Shown piece by piece: positions 18,101 through 25,584 of a DNA stretch of 64,000 bases. The stretch covers positions 124,001 through 188,000 of the forward strand of contig CANMVA010000001.1 of NCBI GenBank assembly GCA_947501355.1, given 5' to 3'. Made by a program: the position numbers and the translations under genes. Source of the stretch: an uncultured Paracoccaceae bacterium. GTDB taxonomy: Bacteria > Pseudomonadota > Alphaproteobacteria > Rhodobacterales > Rhodobacteraceae. The notes under the pieces were generated by a model. The model was not told the origin of the DNA, did no database searches, and saw only the letters and a program-made list of their open reading frames with translations. Position 1 is the first letter of the stretch, and the number at the start of each line of letters is the position of its first letter.

Positions 18101-18204
18101 TGGCCTTCGCGTCGATCCTGACCCTCGTGGCGGCCCCGGTCTTTTACTATGCGTTCTTCATGCGCGACGCCGCGCGCGCCGATGCTGTCCCCCAAAGCGC
18201 ATAG
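15154..18204 (+). CDS. RND family efflux pump, inner-membrane permease
   Basis: The 1016-residue protein has the full AcrB-type plan: TM1 near the N-terminus, a large periplasmic loop, TM2-6, a second periplasmic loop, then TM7-12. It starts MEIARASINRPLITWLLILG and continues with the conserved porter-domain blocks such as TEYPGASAQQVAREVSEPIE. In TM4 the motif is GMLVDNAIVVAE: one of the two adjacent acidic residues of AcrB (Asp407-Asp408) is Asn here, as in some other subfamilies. These pumps use the proton gradient to export hydrophobic or amphiphilic compounds from the periplasm. It is cotranscribed with its adaptor. Its end is 7 bp from the end of the convergent LacI gene. Confidence 0.93.
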   Translation: MEIARASINRPLITWLLILGCLLGGIWGFFSLGRLEDPAFTIKTAVVITEYPGASAQQVAREVSEPIESEIQKMAEVKEVRSVNQPGLSRVTVDMKDQYDGTELPEIWTKLRNRVGTARLPSGAGVPFVNDAFGDVFGIYYAATAPGFSDAEIYELATFLRRELLTVEGVADVNLSGVPNEVIYVEPDLVVSTNQNVPPAAVEQAIANADSVVDGGSLQSVEGRTLIQGPEGNDSVQEIAGLTVGVGGEVLNLFDFATVYRTREENPDLMIRYNGTDAFTIGVAGLGSENIVDVGHRADDKLAELAPQIPLGVDLHPIYQQHIVVEEASNDFLVNLAMSVSIVVIVLALFMGWRAAIVVGTTLLLTVVGTLFFMSIFSIEMERISLGALIIAMGMLVDNAIVVAEGMQIAMRRGQTSRDAAEDAAKKTQIPLLGATVIGIMAFAGIGLSPDSTGEFLFSLFAVIAISLLLSWVLALTVTPLLGHYFFKQGAEGDDDAYGGVLFRAYGQLLRACLRLWWLVIAGLLAVTVACFMMFGQIKQQFFPDSNTPLLFVHYKLAQGASIHETSRDLTVLENWLAEQPEVVSTTAYVGDGAARFMLTYQSEDPNPSYGHIIVRTETIDTIAALIDRMEAFTATTLPQGEFRAKRLAFGPGGGDPIQVRFSGPDPAVLRILALEAEDRLTAASDNILAPRIDWREMEQVLRPIYATDRAQEAGITRDNITETMRFATTGIQSGVYREGERQIPIILRADPDADLLLTDHVVYSETGQAFVPFEQVTDGLRFEAQNTLLMRRDRVFTITTGADIPKDMTAAQVQAEVQDTIDTMPLPAGYKMEWGGEYESSADAQSGLAAQLPVSALIMVLISILLFNALRQPLIIWLLVPMSVNGVSLALLGTGLPFTFTALLGLLALSGMLIKNGIVLVEEIDLVREDSPDMELQDAIVSASTSRLRPVILAAATTILGMVPLIWDAFFQSMAVTIMGGLAFASILTLVAAPVFYYAFFMRDAARADAVPQSA

Positions 18205-18211
18205 CGACAGA

Positions 18212-19210
18212 TCAGGCAGAGGCACGCTCGATCAGGCGGCAGGGGATCCAGATACGCTCCTCCACGGGGTCGTTTTGCGCCACGATCCGCGCGATCACAT
18301 CCGTGGCGCGGGCCGCCATTGCGGCGACAGGCAGGCGGATGGTGGTCAGCTGACTGCTTTCCCAGCCCGCCATCGGAATATCGTCAAACCCGATGATCCG
18401 CAGACCCTCCGGAAGACGGCCACCGGACAAGCTGCGCAGCCGATCCATAAAACCAATGGCGAACAGATCATTGGGGCACAGCATCCCGTCGCACCCCGCC
18501 AATGCGCCCGAGGTGAACGCCTCCGCCACGCGCTGGCCATCGCCATAGGCATAACCGCCATCCAGCAGATCGACAGGCGTCAGACCCAGCCGTTCCAGCC
18601 CGGACATATGTCCGGCAAGGCGCGCCTCGCTGGTCCAGTTGCCCGCCGTCCCGCGTGCAATCGCGATGCGTTTGCAGCCGCGATCCACAAGATATCGCGC
18701 AGCCAGTTGGCCCCCTTGGGTGACATCGGCGCTGACCGACGCGGTCATGCCATCCTCATCGACGCGGTTCAGCAAGAGAACCTGCAGATCAGCTTCCTGA
18801 AAGCGACGGATCAGGTTTGACGGCACGTTCATCGAGGTCAGGATGACGATCCCGACCTGATATTGCTGAAACGTCGCGATCATCGTGCCGACATCATCGC
18901 CCGGAGCCAGTTGCGCCGAGATCGGGATGAACCCGTTCGACTGCAACGCATGGCTCAACGCCTGATGCAGTACCGCGTGGATCGGATTGCTCAACTCGCC
19001 CATCATGATGCCCACAATCTGCGAGCGGCGTGAGGTCAGCGCCTGCGCCAAAGCGTTCGGCCGATAGCCAAGCTCCTCTGCCGCCTCAAAAATACGCTGA
19101 CGTGTTTCCTGCTGGACAGGACGCCCCGGCGAGAACGCGCGCGATACCGTTGATCGGGACACGCCTGCCCGCAAGGCCACATCATCGGCGGTCACTCTGT
19201 CGTAGGGCAT
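18212..19210 (-). CDS. LacI-family transcriptional regulator of the TRAP/lactonase operon
   Basis: The 332-residue repressor starts with the LacI helix-turn-helix and hinge: VTADDVALRAGVSRSTVSRA, then the hinge helix region NALAQALTS. The remainder is a sugar-binding periplasmic-like domain with NDLFAIGFMDRL and RIIGFDDIPMAGWESSQLTT. It is divergent from the TRAP operon. Two copies of a G/C-centred palindrome lie in the shared 213-bp gap, so it very probably represses that operon and perhaps itself until a sugar acid or lactone binds. The identity of the inducer is unknown. Confidence 0.93.
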   Translation of the reverse strand: MPYDRVTADDVALRAGVSRSTVSRAFSPGRPVQQETRQRIFEAAEELGYRPNALAQALTSRRSQIVGIMMGELSNPIHAVLHQALSHALQSNGFIPISAQLAPGDDVGTMIATFQQYQVGIVILTSMNVPSNLIRRFQEADLQVLLLNRVDEDGMTASVSADVTQGGQLAARYLVDRGCKRIAIARGTAGNWTSEARLAGHMSGLERLGLTPVDLLDGGYAYGDGQRVAEAFTSGALAGCDGMLCPNDLFAIGFMDRLRSLSGGRLPEGLRIIGFDDIPMAGWESSQLTTIRLPVAAMAARATDVIARIVAQNDPVEERIWIPCRLIERASA

Positions 19211-19276
19211 CGTCGTCTCATCCGTTCTGTCTGGCCCTACATTGCCCGCAAATCTCAGCCACGTCCAGTCTGGATA

Positions 19277-19292
19277 ATGAACGCGCGTGCAA
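19277..19292. promoter_or_regulatory. Candidate LacI operator O2
   Basis: ATGAACGCGCGTGCAA matches the perfect palindrome at 19355-19370 at 14 of 16 positions. It lies 78 bp upstream of that site, close to the regulator gene. Two operators at this distance could support looping or autoregulation. Confidence 0.6.
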
Positions 19293-19323
19293 TCGCTATT
19301 TTATCAATTTTTCTTTGTAAGCG

Positions 19324-19352
19324 TTGACGTATTCGGAATCATCTGCGCATGT
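19324..19352 (+). promoter_or_regulatory. Candidate promoter of the TRAP operon
   Basis: TTGACG at 19324-19329 is a good -35 element (five of six). With 18 bp spacing, CATGTT at 19348-19353 is a weak -10. The perfect LacI operator begins immediately downstream, in the usual repressor position. Confidence 0.45.
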
Positions 19353-19354
19353 TG

Positions 19355-19370
19355 ATGCACGCGCGTGCAT
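19355..19370. promoter_or_regulatory. Candidate LacI operator O1
   Basis: ATGCACGCGCGTGCAT is a perfect 16-bp palindrome with the central CG typical of LacI-family operators. It sits just after the candidate promoter and 54 bp before the dctP start, so bound repressor would block transcription. Confidence 0.72.
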
Positions 19371-19423
19371 AAATGTGCGTGCAAGACGCCGACCTAACTT
19401 GGCATCAAACGGGAGGAAAAGAG

Positions 19424-20425
19424 ATGACGATCCAATTCACCAAGGCTTTTGTGGCCGGCGCCGCAATCACGCTGTCCGCCGCCGCCGCTCAGGCGCAAGA
19501 GGTTACCTGGGATCTGGCCCTGCTGGGCAGCCCCGCATTCCGCGTCGCAGGGGAGAGCTTCGCGGACTACATCAACGAAAACAGCGACGGCAAAATGGAG
19601 ATCACCGTGCACAACGGCACGCTGTCCCCCTCGCGCGAAATCCTCGACAACCTGTCGATTGGCGCGTTCGAACTGGGCTATGTGATTTCCAGCTATCATC
19701 CGGGCAAGAACCCGTTGATGTCAGTGCTTGATCTGCCGTTCCTGCCGCTGCCCACGATGGAAAAGCGCGCCGAAGTGGCCGAGATGCTATTTGAGAACGA
19801 AGACATCAAGGCCGAGTTCGCGCGCTGGAACACGGTGCCTGTGATGGCGGTCGTCCAACCCAATTACGAAGTGATGGGCAAAGGCAACGCGCCCGACACC
19901 CTGCAAGCCTTCGACGGTATGCGGATGAAAGCGACCTCCGGCATCGGCAATGCGCTGGCCACATATGGCGCCAGCCTCGTCTCTGTCAGCGGGCCTGAGC
20001 AGTATAACGCGTTGCAAACCGGGGTGATCGACGCCGTTGCCGCCACGCCTTCGGCTCATGGTGGCTGGAAGCTCTATGAGCTGTCCGAATGGTATACCAC
20101 GGGCATGGAGGCAGGCTCTGCCCATGTGACGCTTGTGGCCAATGCCGACGCATGGAGCGCGCTGCCCGATGATCTCAAAGCGTTGGTCGATGAGGCCAAG
20201 GCCCATGCCTATGCCGAAACGATCAAAGCGCAAAGCGCCGCCTCCGCGCGCTATGAGCCTGAACTGGTCAAAGCCGGACTGAAAAAGATCGAGGTGTCGC
20301 CAGACACGATCACGCAGCTGCGCAATGACGCCGCACAACCCGTTTGGGATGCCTTTGTCGAAGACGGCGCTGGCAAGGGCCTGCCCGCGCAGGAAATCCT
20401 CGATATCGTCTTGCAGGCGGAATAA
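19424..20425 (+). CDS. TRAP transporter substrate-binding protein (DctP family)
   Basis: The ORF track starts at 19373, but ATG 19424 is preferred. It has GGGAGG seven bases upstream and gives a proper signal peptide (MTIQFTKAFVAGAAITLSAA, cleavage after AQAQ). The mature protein of about 310 residues is a DctP-type solute receptor. DGMRMKATSG holds the conserved arginine that usually grips the substrate carboxylate, and EQYNALQTGVIDAVAA is the family block. It captures an organic acid in the periplasm for the DctQM permease downstream. The lactonase gene in the operon suggests a sugar acid. The LacI repressor upstream probably controls it. Confidence 0.92.
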   Translation: MTIQFTKAFVAGAAITLSAAAAQAQEVTWDLALLGSPAFRVAGESFADYINENSDGKMEITVHNGTLSPSREILDNLSIGAFELGYVISSYHPGKNPLMSVLDLPFLPLPTMEKRAEVAEMLFENEDIKAEFARWNTVPVMAVVQPNYEVMGKGNAPDTLQAFDGMRMKATSGIGNALATYGASLVSVSGPEQYNALQTGVIDAVAATPSAHGGWKLYELSEWYTTGMEAGSAHVTLVANADAWSALPDDLKALVDEAKAHAYAETIKAQSAASARYEPELVKAGLKKIEVSPDTITQLRNDAAQPVWDAFVEDGAGKGLPAQEILDIVLQAE

Positions 20426-20438
20426 TCAGGACCCCATC

Positions 20439-20460
20439 GGGCGCGGCTGAGGTCGCGCCC
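20439..20460 (+). terminator. Intra-operon hairpin between dctP and dctQ
   Basis: GGGCGCG pairs with CGCGCCC around an 8-base loop, followed by GCCTTTCCTT rather than a clean T run. It is probably a leaky terminator or mRNA-stabilising stem giving more receptor than permease, as is common in binding-protein operons. Confidence 0.5.
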
Positions 20461-20519
20461 GCCTTTCCTTGCCCCTCTGACCTGACGGTCCCGCAGCCCA
20501 CCGCTGCGAAAGGATGCTC

Positions 20520-21068
20520 ATGCTCAAAACACTCGATAACGGGTTGATGCGGATTGAACTCGCGACCGCTGTGCTGGCGGGGGTCACGATCTTCGTCATC
20601 ATGCTGCTGGTCACCTCCGAGGTCCTGATGCGTCGCCTCTTCAACAGCCCCATTCCGGGGCAGGTTGATTTCACGTCCCTTTCGATGGTCGCCTTCAGCC
20701 TGCTGTGCATCTCTTATTGCTACCGGCAGGCAGGTCATATCCGCATGGATATGCTGCAGAAATTCACGTCCGGACGCCTGTCCTGGATCACGCATCTGAT
20801 GGCGACGGTGATTGGGCTCTTTCTGATCACAGCGATCCTGCCCGGCACCTGGACCCATTTCATGCGCGCCTGGACGTTGGGGGACACGACCCTCGGCGTC
20901 GGTTTTCCCACATGGCCCTCGAAACTGGCGGCACCTGTCGGGCTGGGGATCCTGTGGCTCAGACTGGTGCTGGAGCTTTGGGTGTTCGGACGCCTCGTTC
21001 TGAACCCCGATCTGGAGCCTGTGGGCGTTCCGCGCCCGCCGGACCCTCTCGAAGATATGGACGCGTAA
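20520..21068 (+). CDS. TRAP transporter small permease (DctQ family)
   Basis: The protein has about 182 residues and four membrane segments: one near residues 15-40 (LATAVLAGVTIFVIMLLVTS), then three more up to residue 150. This matches the DctQ subunit. The middle contains FSLLCISYCYRQAGHIRMDM, the usual region between TM2 and TM3. ATG 20520 is chosen over ATG 20514 because GAAAGG lies six bases upstream of it; the latter is almost on top of the ribosome site. It pairs with the large subunit encoded 10 bp downstream. The C-terminal tail is short and charged. Confidence 0.9.
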   Translation: MLKTLDNGLMRIELATAVLAGVTIFVIMLLVTSEVLMRRLFNSPIPGQVDFTSLSMVAFSLLCISYCYRQAGHIRMDMLQKFTSGRLSWITHLMATVIGLFLITAILPGTWTHFMRAWTLGDTTLGVGFPTWPSKLAAPVGLGILWLRLVLELWVFGRLVLNPDLEPVGVPRPPDPLEDMDA

Positions 21069-21078
21069 GGGTAAGCTC

Positions 21079-22389
21079 ATGGATCCCACAACAATCGGCG
21101 CACTCGGCTTTCTGGGCCTCATCATCATGGTCTTTTCCGGCGTGCATATCATGTTCGCCACCGCCATTACCGGCTTTCTGGGCATCGTCGCCCTCAAAGG
21201 CTGGGACGTGGCGGTGAATGTCGCGGGCATCATCCCGCACAGCACCGGCTCGAACTACCTCTTCAGCGTCCTGCCGATGTTCATCCTGATCGGCTTTTTC
21301 GCCCATTCCTCCGGGATGGTGCAGGGAGCCTACCGCGCCGCCCGCGCCTGGATGGGCTGGCTGCCCGGCGGGCTTGCGGTCTCGACCGTGCTGGCCGCGG
21401 GCGCTTTCGGGGCCGTGTCTGGCGCAAGTCAGGCGACCGCTGCGGTCTTCGCCCGCGTCGCGATCCCCGAATTGCTGAAGCTGAAATATAACCCGACCGT
21501 GTCCGCAGCTGCTGTTGCCGCGTCCGGCACGTTGGCCTCGCTGATCCCGCCATCGGCGGCACTGGTCGTCTACGGCGCCATCGTCGATGAAAGCATCGGG
21601 CGTCTGCTGCTGGCGGGCTTTATTCCCGGTATCTTCTCGGCACTGCTTTACGCAGGCTTCATCCTGTTGCGCTTCTCGGTCACCCCCGAGCTTGGCCAGC
21701 CCATCAAGGGCATCAGCTGGGGCGAGCGCGGAGCCTCCATCGGAGGGATCCTTCCGATCTTCCTTGTGATGCTGATGATCCTTGGCGGCATGTCGACCGG
21801 GTGGACAACCCCGACCGAGGCGGGCGCAACGGGTGCCGCCATCGTCTTCACCTACGCGCTTCTACGCCGCAAGATCACCCTGTCGGGCCTGAATACATCC
21901 CTGATCGAGACAGCCAAACTGACCGTCATGATCTTCTCGACCTTCTGGGGGGTCTTCATCTTCGCCCGATTTCTGGCCTTCACGCGCCTGCCGACCGAGA
22001 TCGCGGAATGGCTGGTGGCGCTGCCGTTTTCCTCCACCTCGATCCTTGTCGCCATTCTGCTGGGCTATGCCTTCCTCGGAATGTTTCTCAGCGCATCGGG
22101 CATGATGCTTTTGACATTGCCGGTGATTTTTCCCGCCATTGTCGAGCTTGGCATTGACCCGATCCTGTTCGGCATCCTCGTCATCAAGATGGTCGAGATT
22201 GGGCTGATCACGCCGCCTGTCGGCCTGAACGTCTATGTTGTCTCAGGCATCCGCCCCGACATCCCGATCAATGGCATCTTCCGGGCGATCTGGCCGTTCG
22301 TACTGATCGACGTGCTGACCGTCGCCCTGCTCATCATGTTCCCCGCCATCACGCTTTTCCTGCCGACGCTCGTTCTGGGCGCAGGCTAG
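21079..22389 (+). CDS. TRAP transporter large permease (DctM family)
   Basis: The 436-residue protein is the DctM subunit, with about 12 membrane segments and two re-entrant regions. Typical blocks are SGASQATAAVFARVAIPELL, AASGTLASLIPPSAALVVYG and the C-terminal PPVGLNVYVVSG. It forms the sodium-coupled substrate channel with DctQ, and imports the acid delivered by the DctP receptor. The order dctP-dctQ-dctM followed by a lactonase suggests import of an aldonate or uronate type of compound. No truncation is visible. Confidence 0.93.
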   Translation: MDPTTIGALGFLGLIIMVFSGVHIMFATAITGFLGIVALKGWDVAVNVAGIIPHSTGSNYLFSVLPMFILIGFFAHSSGMVQGAYRAARAWMGWLPGGLAVSTVLAAGAFGAVSGASQATAAVFARVAIPELLKLKYNPTVSAAAVAASGTLASLIPPSAALVVYGAIVDESIGRLLLAGFIPGIFSALLYAGFILLRFSVTPELGQPIKGISWGERGASIGGILPIFLVMLMILGGMSTGWTTPTEAGATGAAIVFTYALLRRKITLSGLNTSLIETAKLTVMIFSTFWGVFIFARFLAFTRLPTEIAEWLVALPFSSTSILVAILLGYAFLGMFLSASGMMLLTLPVIFPAIVELGIDPILFGILVIKMVEIGLITPPVGLNVYVVSGIRPDIPINGIFRAIWPFVLIDVLTVALLIMFPAITLFLPTLVLGAG

Positions 22390-22413
22390 GCCTTCCAGAA
22401 AAGGACATCTGCC

Positions 22414-23325
22414 ATGCCGTTCGATATCCGCTCCGAAACCTTCAAAGATGCGGTGCCCGACACCGCGACGCTGGATCAGATCGCGGGCAATCTGGGCTTT
22501 ACCGAAGGTCCGATCTGGCATCCCGACGAGGGCTATCTGATCTTCTCGGACATTCAGGAAAGCCATCAATATAAATGGCACCCCGAGGACGGCTTGCAGG
22601 TCTTCCGCACGCCCTCCAACCAGTCCAACGGCAATTGCTTTGACACCGAAGGCCACGTCATCACCTGCGAACATGCCAGTTCCCATCTTGTGCGGCATGA
22701 CCACGGCGGCAAGCGCGTCACAGCCATCGCCACGCAGTATGACGGCAAAGAGCTCAACAGCCCCAATGACGTGATCTGTGACAGCAAAGGCCGCATCTGG
22801 TTCACCGACCCCAGCTTTGGCCGCATCCGCGAGGATCTGGGCATCCTGCGCGCACAGGAGCTGCCCTATCAGGGGGTCTTCCGGCTTGATCCCGATGGCA
22901 CGCTGACCCTCGTTTGCGACGACTTTCAGCAGCCCAACGGCCTTTGCCTGTCCGCCGACGAGAGGCTGCTTTTCGTCAATGACAGCTGGGGCGGACATAT
23001 CCGCGTGTTTGATGTGGCCGAGAATGGCGCGCTGTCCCGCGGGCGGGTCTGGGCCGATGTCACCGGCGAGGGGGACGGCGTCCCGGACGGCATGAAATGC
23101 ACGGCGCAGGGACATATCCTGTGCAATGGCCCAGGCGGCGTGCATCTTTTTAACCCCTCCGGCAATTGCCTCGGCGTGATCCTGATGCCTGAGAAATCCA
23201 CCAATTTCTGCTTTGGCGGGCCGGACCTGCGCACGCTTTTTATCACCGCGTCCACCTCCGTCTACCGGATTGAGACCCATATGACCGGCCTGCCCATGAT
23301 CCCGAAGGACACAGCTTCCCAATGA
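22414..23325 (+). CDS. SMP-30/gluconolactonase family protein
   Basis: The 303-residue beta-propeller hydrolase shows the family metal-site blocks: GFTEGPIWHPDEGYLIFSD (metal-binding Glu), NSPNDVICDSKGRIWFTDPS (Asn) and QPNGLCLSADERLLFVNDSW (Asn/Asp). These enzymes open sugar lactones such as gluconolactone using a divalent metal. The AAAGGA nine bases before the ATG supports the start. It is the fourth gene of the TRAP operon, so it probably processes the imported compound or a product of it. The true lactone is unknown. The stop overlaps the next start by ATGA. Confidence 0.9.
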   Translation: MPFDIRSETFKDAVPDTATLDQIAGNLGFTEGPIWHPDEGYLIFSDIQESHQYKWHPEDGLQVFRTPSNQSNGNCFDTEGHVITCEHASSHLVRHDHGGKRVTAIATQYDGKELNSPNDVICDSKGRIWFTDPSFGRIREDLGILRAQELPYQGVFRLDPDGTLTLVCDDFQQPNGLCLSADERLLFVNDSWGGHIRVFDVAENGALSRGRVWADVTGEGDGVPDGMKCTAQGHILCNGPGGVHLFNPSGNCLGVILMPEKSTNFCFGGPDLRTLFITASTSVYRIETHMTGLPMIPKDTASQ

Positions 23326-23831
23326 CCGATTACGACATCCCTCCCAGTATCGAAAACACCAAGACCGCGACGCTGATCCACCCGTCCGTGCAGACCCGGC
23401 AACGGGATGGCACGCTGGTTTCGGTTGCAACGCGCAGCCACCGCTGGATCATCGACGAGCCGGAAAAGAAGGGCGGCACCGATCTGGGTCCGACGCCGCT
23501 GGAATCGCTTCTGGGGTCGCTGGCCGGCTGCGAAAGCGTCGTGCTGCGCCTTGTGGCCGAGGCGATCGGCTTTGCCTATTCCGATCTGAACATCTCCTGC
23601 GAAGGCACCGCCGACATGCGTGGTGCGCGCGGGGTCAAAGGGGTGCGCCCCTACTTCACAGCCGTCAAAATGGTGATCGAGATTACAACCGACGAGCCAC
23701 CAAACCGTCTTGAGCTTCTGCGCCGAAATGTCGAACAGCGCTGTCCGGTGATGAACCTCTTTGAAAGCGCCGATGTCGAGATGGACGTGACATGGCGCGC
23801 GCGCCCCGCCGCGCAGGAGCGCTCCGCATGA
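23322..23831 (+). CDS. OsmC-family protein
   Basis: The 169-residue protein has the OsmC/Ohr fold signature with two cysteines: GSLAGCESVVLRLVAEAIG in the long helix and EQRCPVMNLFESADVEM near the C-terminus. These residues act as the thiol peroxidase pair in organic hydroperoxide reductases. The length is slightly longer than Ohr proteins because of an N-terminal strand. It is coupled by ATGA overlaps to the genes on both sides. Its presence in a sugar-acid operon is unexplained, but may mean that the substrate path makes a reactive by-product. That is inference only. Confidence 0.88.
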   Translation: MTDYDIPPSIENTKTATLIHPSVQTRQRDGTLVSVATRSHRWIIDEPEKKGGTDLGPTPLESLLGSLAGCESVVLRLVAEAIGFAYSDLNISCEGTADMRGARGVKGVRPYFTAVKMVIEITTDEPPNRLELLRRNVEQRCPVMNLFESADVEMDVTWRARPAAQERSA

Positions 23832-24424
23832 CTCGCATTCCTCCCGCCGATCCGGCCAGCTACACCGACGAGACCCGCGCCTTCCTGCGCGCCCGCGAAG
23901 AGGTTCTGGGCTTCGTGCCGAACTCGATGAAAGTGATGGCCCGCCGCCCCAGTGTCGGTGCCGCCTTCGTCGCCCTGTCAGACGCCGTGATCTATGGCCC
24001 TGAGATGACCACGCCGGTCATCCTCCGCCGCATAGTGCAGCATATCGCAAGCTACGCGGCGGGGTGCCTTTATTGTCAGGCCCACACCGCCAAGATCGTC
24101 GCAAATCTCAGCGAAGACGACCAGAAGATGGAAAACATCTGGGAGTTTGAGACCCATGCGCTCTTTTCCGAACCCGAACGCGCAGCCTTGCGCTTTGCGA
24201 TGGCCGCAGCCTCTGTTCCTAATGCCGTCACTGACGAGATGATGGACGAGCTGCGTACCCATTTCAGCGAGGACGAGATTGTCGAGCTTCTCGCCTGCGT
24301 GTCGGTCATGGGCTTCATGAACCGTTGGAATGACAGCCTTGCCACAACGCTTGAGGAGGGCCCCCGCGATGCCGCAGAGCGAACACTGGGCAAGAAGGGC
24401 TGGCAGGTCGGCCAGCACGGGTGA
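23828..24424 (+). CDS. Carboxymuconolactone decarboxylase/AhpD-like protein
   Basis: The track begins at 23792, but ATG 23828 overlaps the OsmC stop as ATGA and gives a family-typical N-terminus ([20 protein letters not shown]), 198 residues. The AhpD-type redox motif is visible as [11 protein letters not shown] (CxxC followed by His). Such proteins are alkylhydroperoxidase-like or decarboxylase-like and all-helical. The redox motif fits better with a peroxidase-like role beside OsmC than with true carboxymuconolactone decarboxylase. It is the last gene of the TRAP operon; a tRNA gene follows on the other strand. Confidence 0.85.
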   Translation: MTRIPPADPASYTDETRAFLRAREEVLGFVPNSMKVMARRPSVGAAFVALSDAVIYGPEMTTPVILRRIVQHIASYAAGCLYCQAHTAKIVANLSEDDQKMENIWEFETHALFSEPERAALRFAMAAASVPNAVTDEMMDELRTHFSEDEIVELLACVSVMGFMNRWNDSLATTLEEGPRDAAERTLGKKGWQVGQHG

Positions 24425-24466
24425 CCGCGTGCCGAGAGGCGCGTAACATCTCGATGTTTTGAAAAT

Positions 24467-24543
24467 TGGTCGGGCTGAGAGGATTCGAACCTCCGACCCC
24501 CTGCTCCCGAAGCAGGTGCGCTACCAGGCTGCGCTACAGCCCG
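24467..24543 (-). tRNA. tRNA-Pro (anticodon CGG)
   Basis: The minus strand folds as a full cloverleaf: acceptor CGGGCTG pairs with CAGCCCG, anticodon stem CCTGC/GCAGG encloses TTCGGGA with anticodon CGG, and the T-loop is GGTTCGAATCC. The 3' CCA is encoded (TGG on the plus strand at 24467-24469). The length is 77 nt including CCA. It reads the CCG codon, which is frequent in this GC-rich genome. Confidence 0.97.
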
Positions 24544-24598
24544 ACCGTGCGGGCGGCATAAGACAGCCCCGCGCGCTTGGCAAGACCTGACGCGCGCG

Positions 24599-25552
24599 TC
24601 ACGGGCCCCTGTCTTCGGTCGGAAGCGATTGGCTGACGCGCGGCGCGGTCCCGGTCTCCACCCGGCTGCGGGTGCGCAGGACGGGCCGGTTCTCGGACCC
24701 GCCACCGCGGCTTTCGCGCAGCACGATGTAAAGCCCCGACGCGATAATGACGCCCGCGCCAATCGCCGTCATCTGATCAATCTGCTCATCAAAAAAGAGC
24801 GTGCCGAACAGCGATGCCCACAGGATCTGGCTATACTGCATCGGGGCGACGATCACCGCCTCACCAGCCTTATAGGCCCCGATCAGACACAATGCGCCGA
24901 TGAACCCCAGCAGGGCGATGGAGGCCATCATGCCAAATTCATCAATCGGAACAGGCTTGTAGACAAAGGGCAGCAACGCCCCCATCAGCAGAAAATTCGC
25001 GATCATCGGGTAAAGCATCATGACCGCCGTGCGCTCGTCCCGCCCGATCTTGCGCACGATGATTGACGCGAAAGACCCGCAAACGGCAGCGGTCAGCGCC
25101 GCCAGATGCCCCAGCTCCAACTCGGTCGAGCCGGGTTGCAGCACGATGATCACCCCCGTCAAACCCACAATCACAGCGATCCAGCGCCGGATGCGCACGG
25201 TCTCGCCCAAGATCGGGATGGCCAGAACAGTGATCAGCAACGGGGCCGCGAAAAGGATCGCATAGACCTGCGCCAGCGGCAGGGTCGAGAACGCATAGAA
25301 CGCCGAAAACCCGGTGATGACCGCCGCCGTCGTGCGGGTCAGCGTCCACCACGGATGCACCGGGCGCAAATGCCCCTTGGTCGCATCGCGGATCAGCATG
25401 AACATGACCATCGGGATGCCGAACAGCACGCTGAAAAAGACGATCTGCACAGGCGAATAGGTGCCGCCCAGCAGTTTCACGATCACATCATGGGTCGCAA
25501 AAACAGCAAAGGCCGCAAGGGCAAGAAGGGCACCTTTCAGGTTCGGACTCAT
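24599..25552 (-). CDS. DMT-superfamily (EamA) transporter
   Basis: The 317-residue membrane protein has two EamA repeats of five helices each. Repeat 1 begins MSPNLKGALLALAAFAVFAT, and repeat 2 around HLAALTAAVCGSFASIIV. The family exports metabolites such as amino acids or nucleotides, but the substrate here is unknown. The final 30 residues (ESRGGGSENRPVLRTRSRVE onward) form a polar, basic, probably disordered tail. It starts 32 bp after leuB on the same strand, so cotranscription is likely, but this does not prove that the cargo is a leucine intermediate. Confidence 0.87.
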   Translation of the reverse strand: MSPNLKGALLALAAFAVFATHDVIVKLLGGTYSPVQIVFFSVLFGIPMVMFMLIRDATKGHLRPVHPWWTLTRTTAAVITGFSAFYAFSTLPLAQVYAILFAAPLLITVLAIPILGETVRIRRWIAVIVGLTGVIIVLQPGSTELELGHLAALTAAVCGSFASIIVRKIGRDERTAVMMLYPMIANFLLMGALLPFVYKPVPIDEFGMMASIALLGFIGALCLIGAYKAGEAVIVAPMQYSQILWASLFGTLFFDEQIDQMTAIGAGVIIASGLYIVLRESRGGGSENRPVLRTRSRVETGTAPRVSQSLPTEDRGP

Positions 25553-25584
25553 CGAAGGTCTCGCGTATAGAGCGTGCGGTCAGC

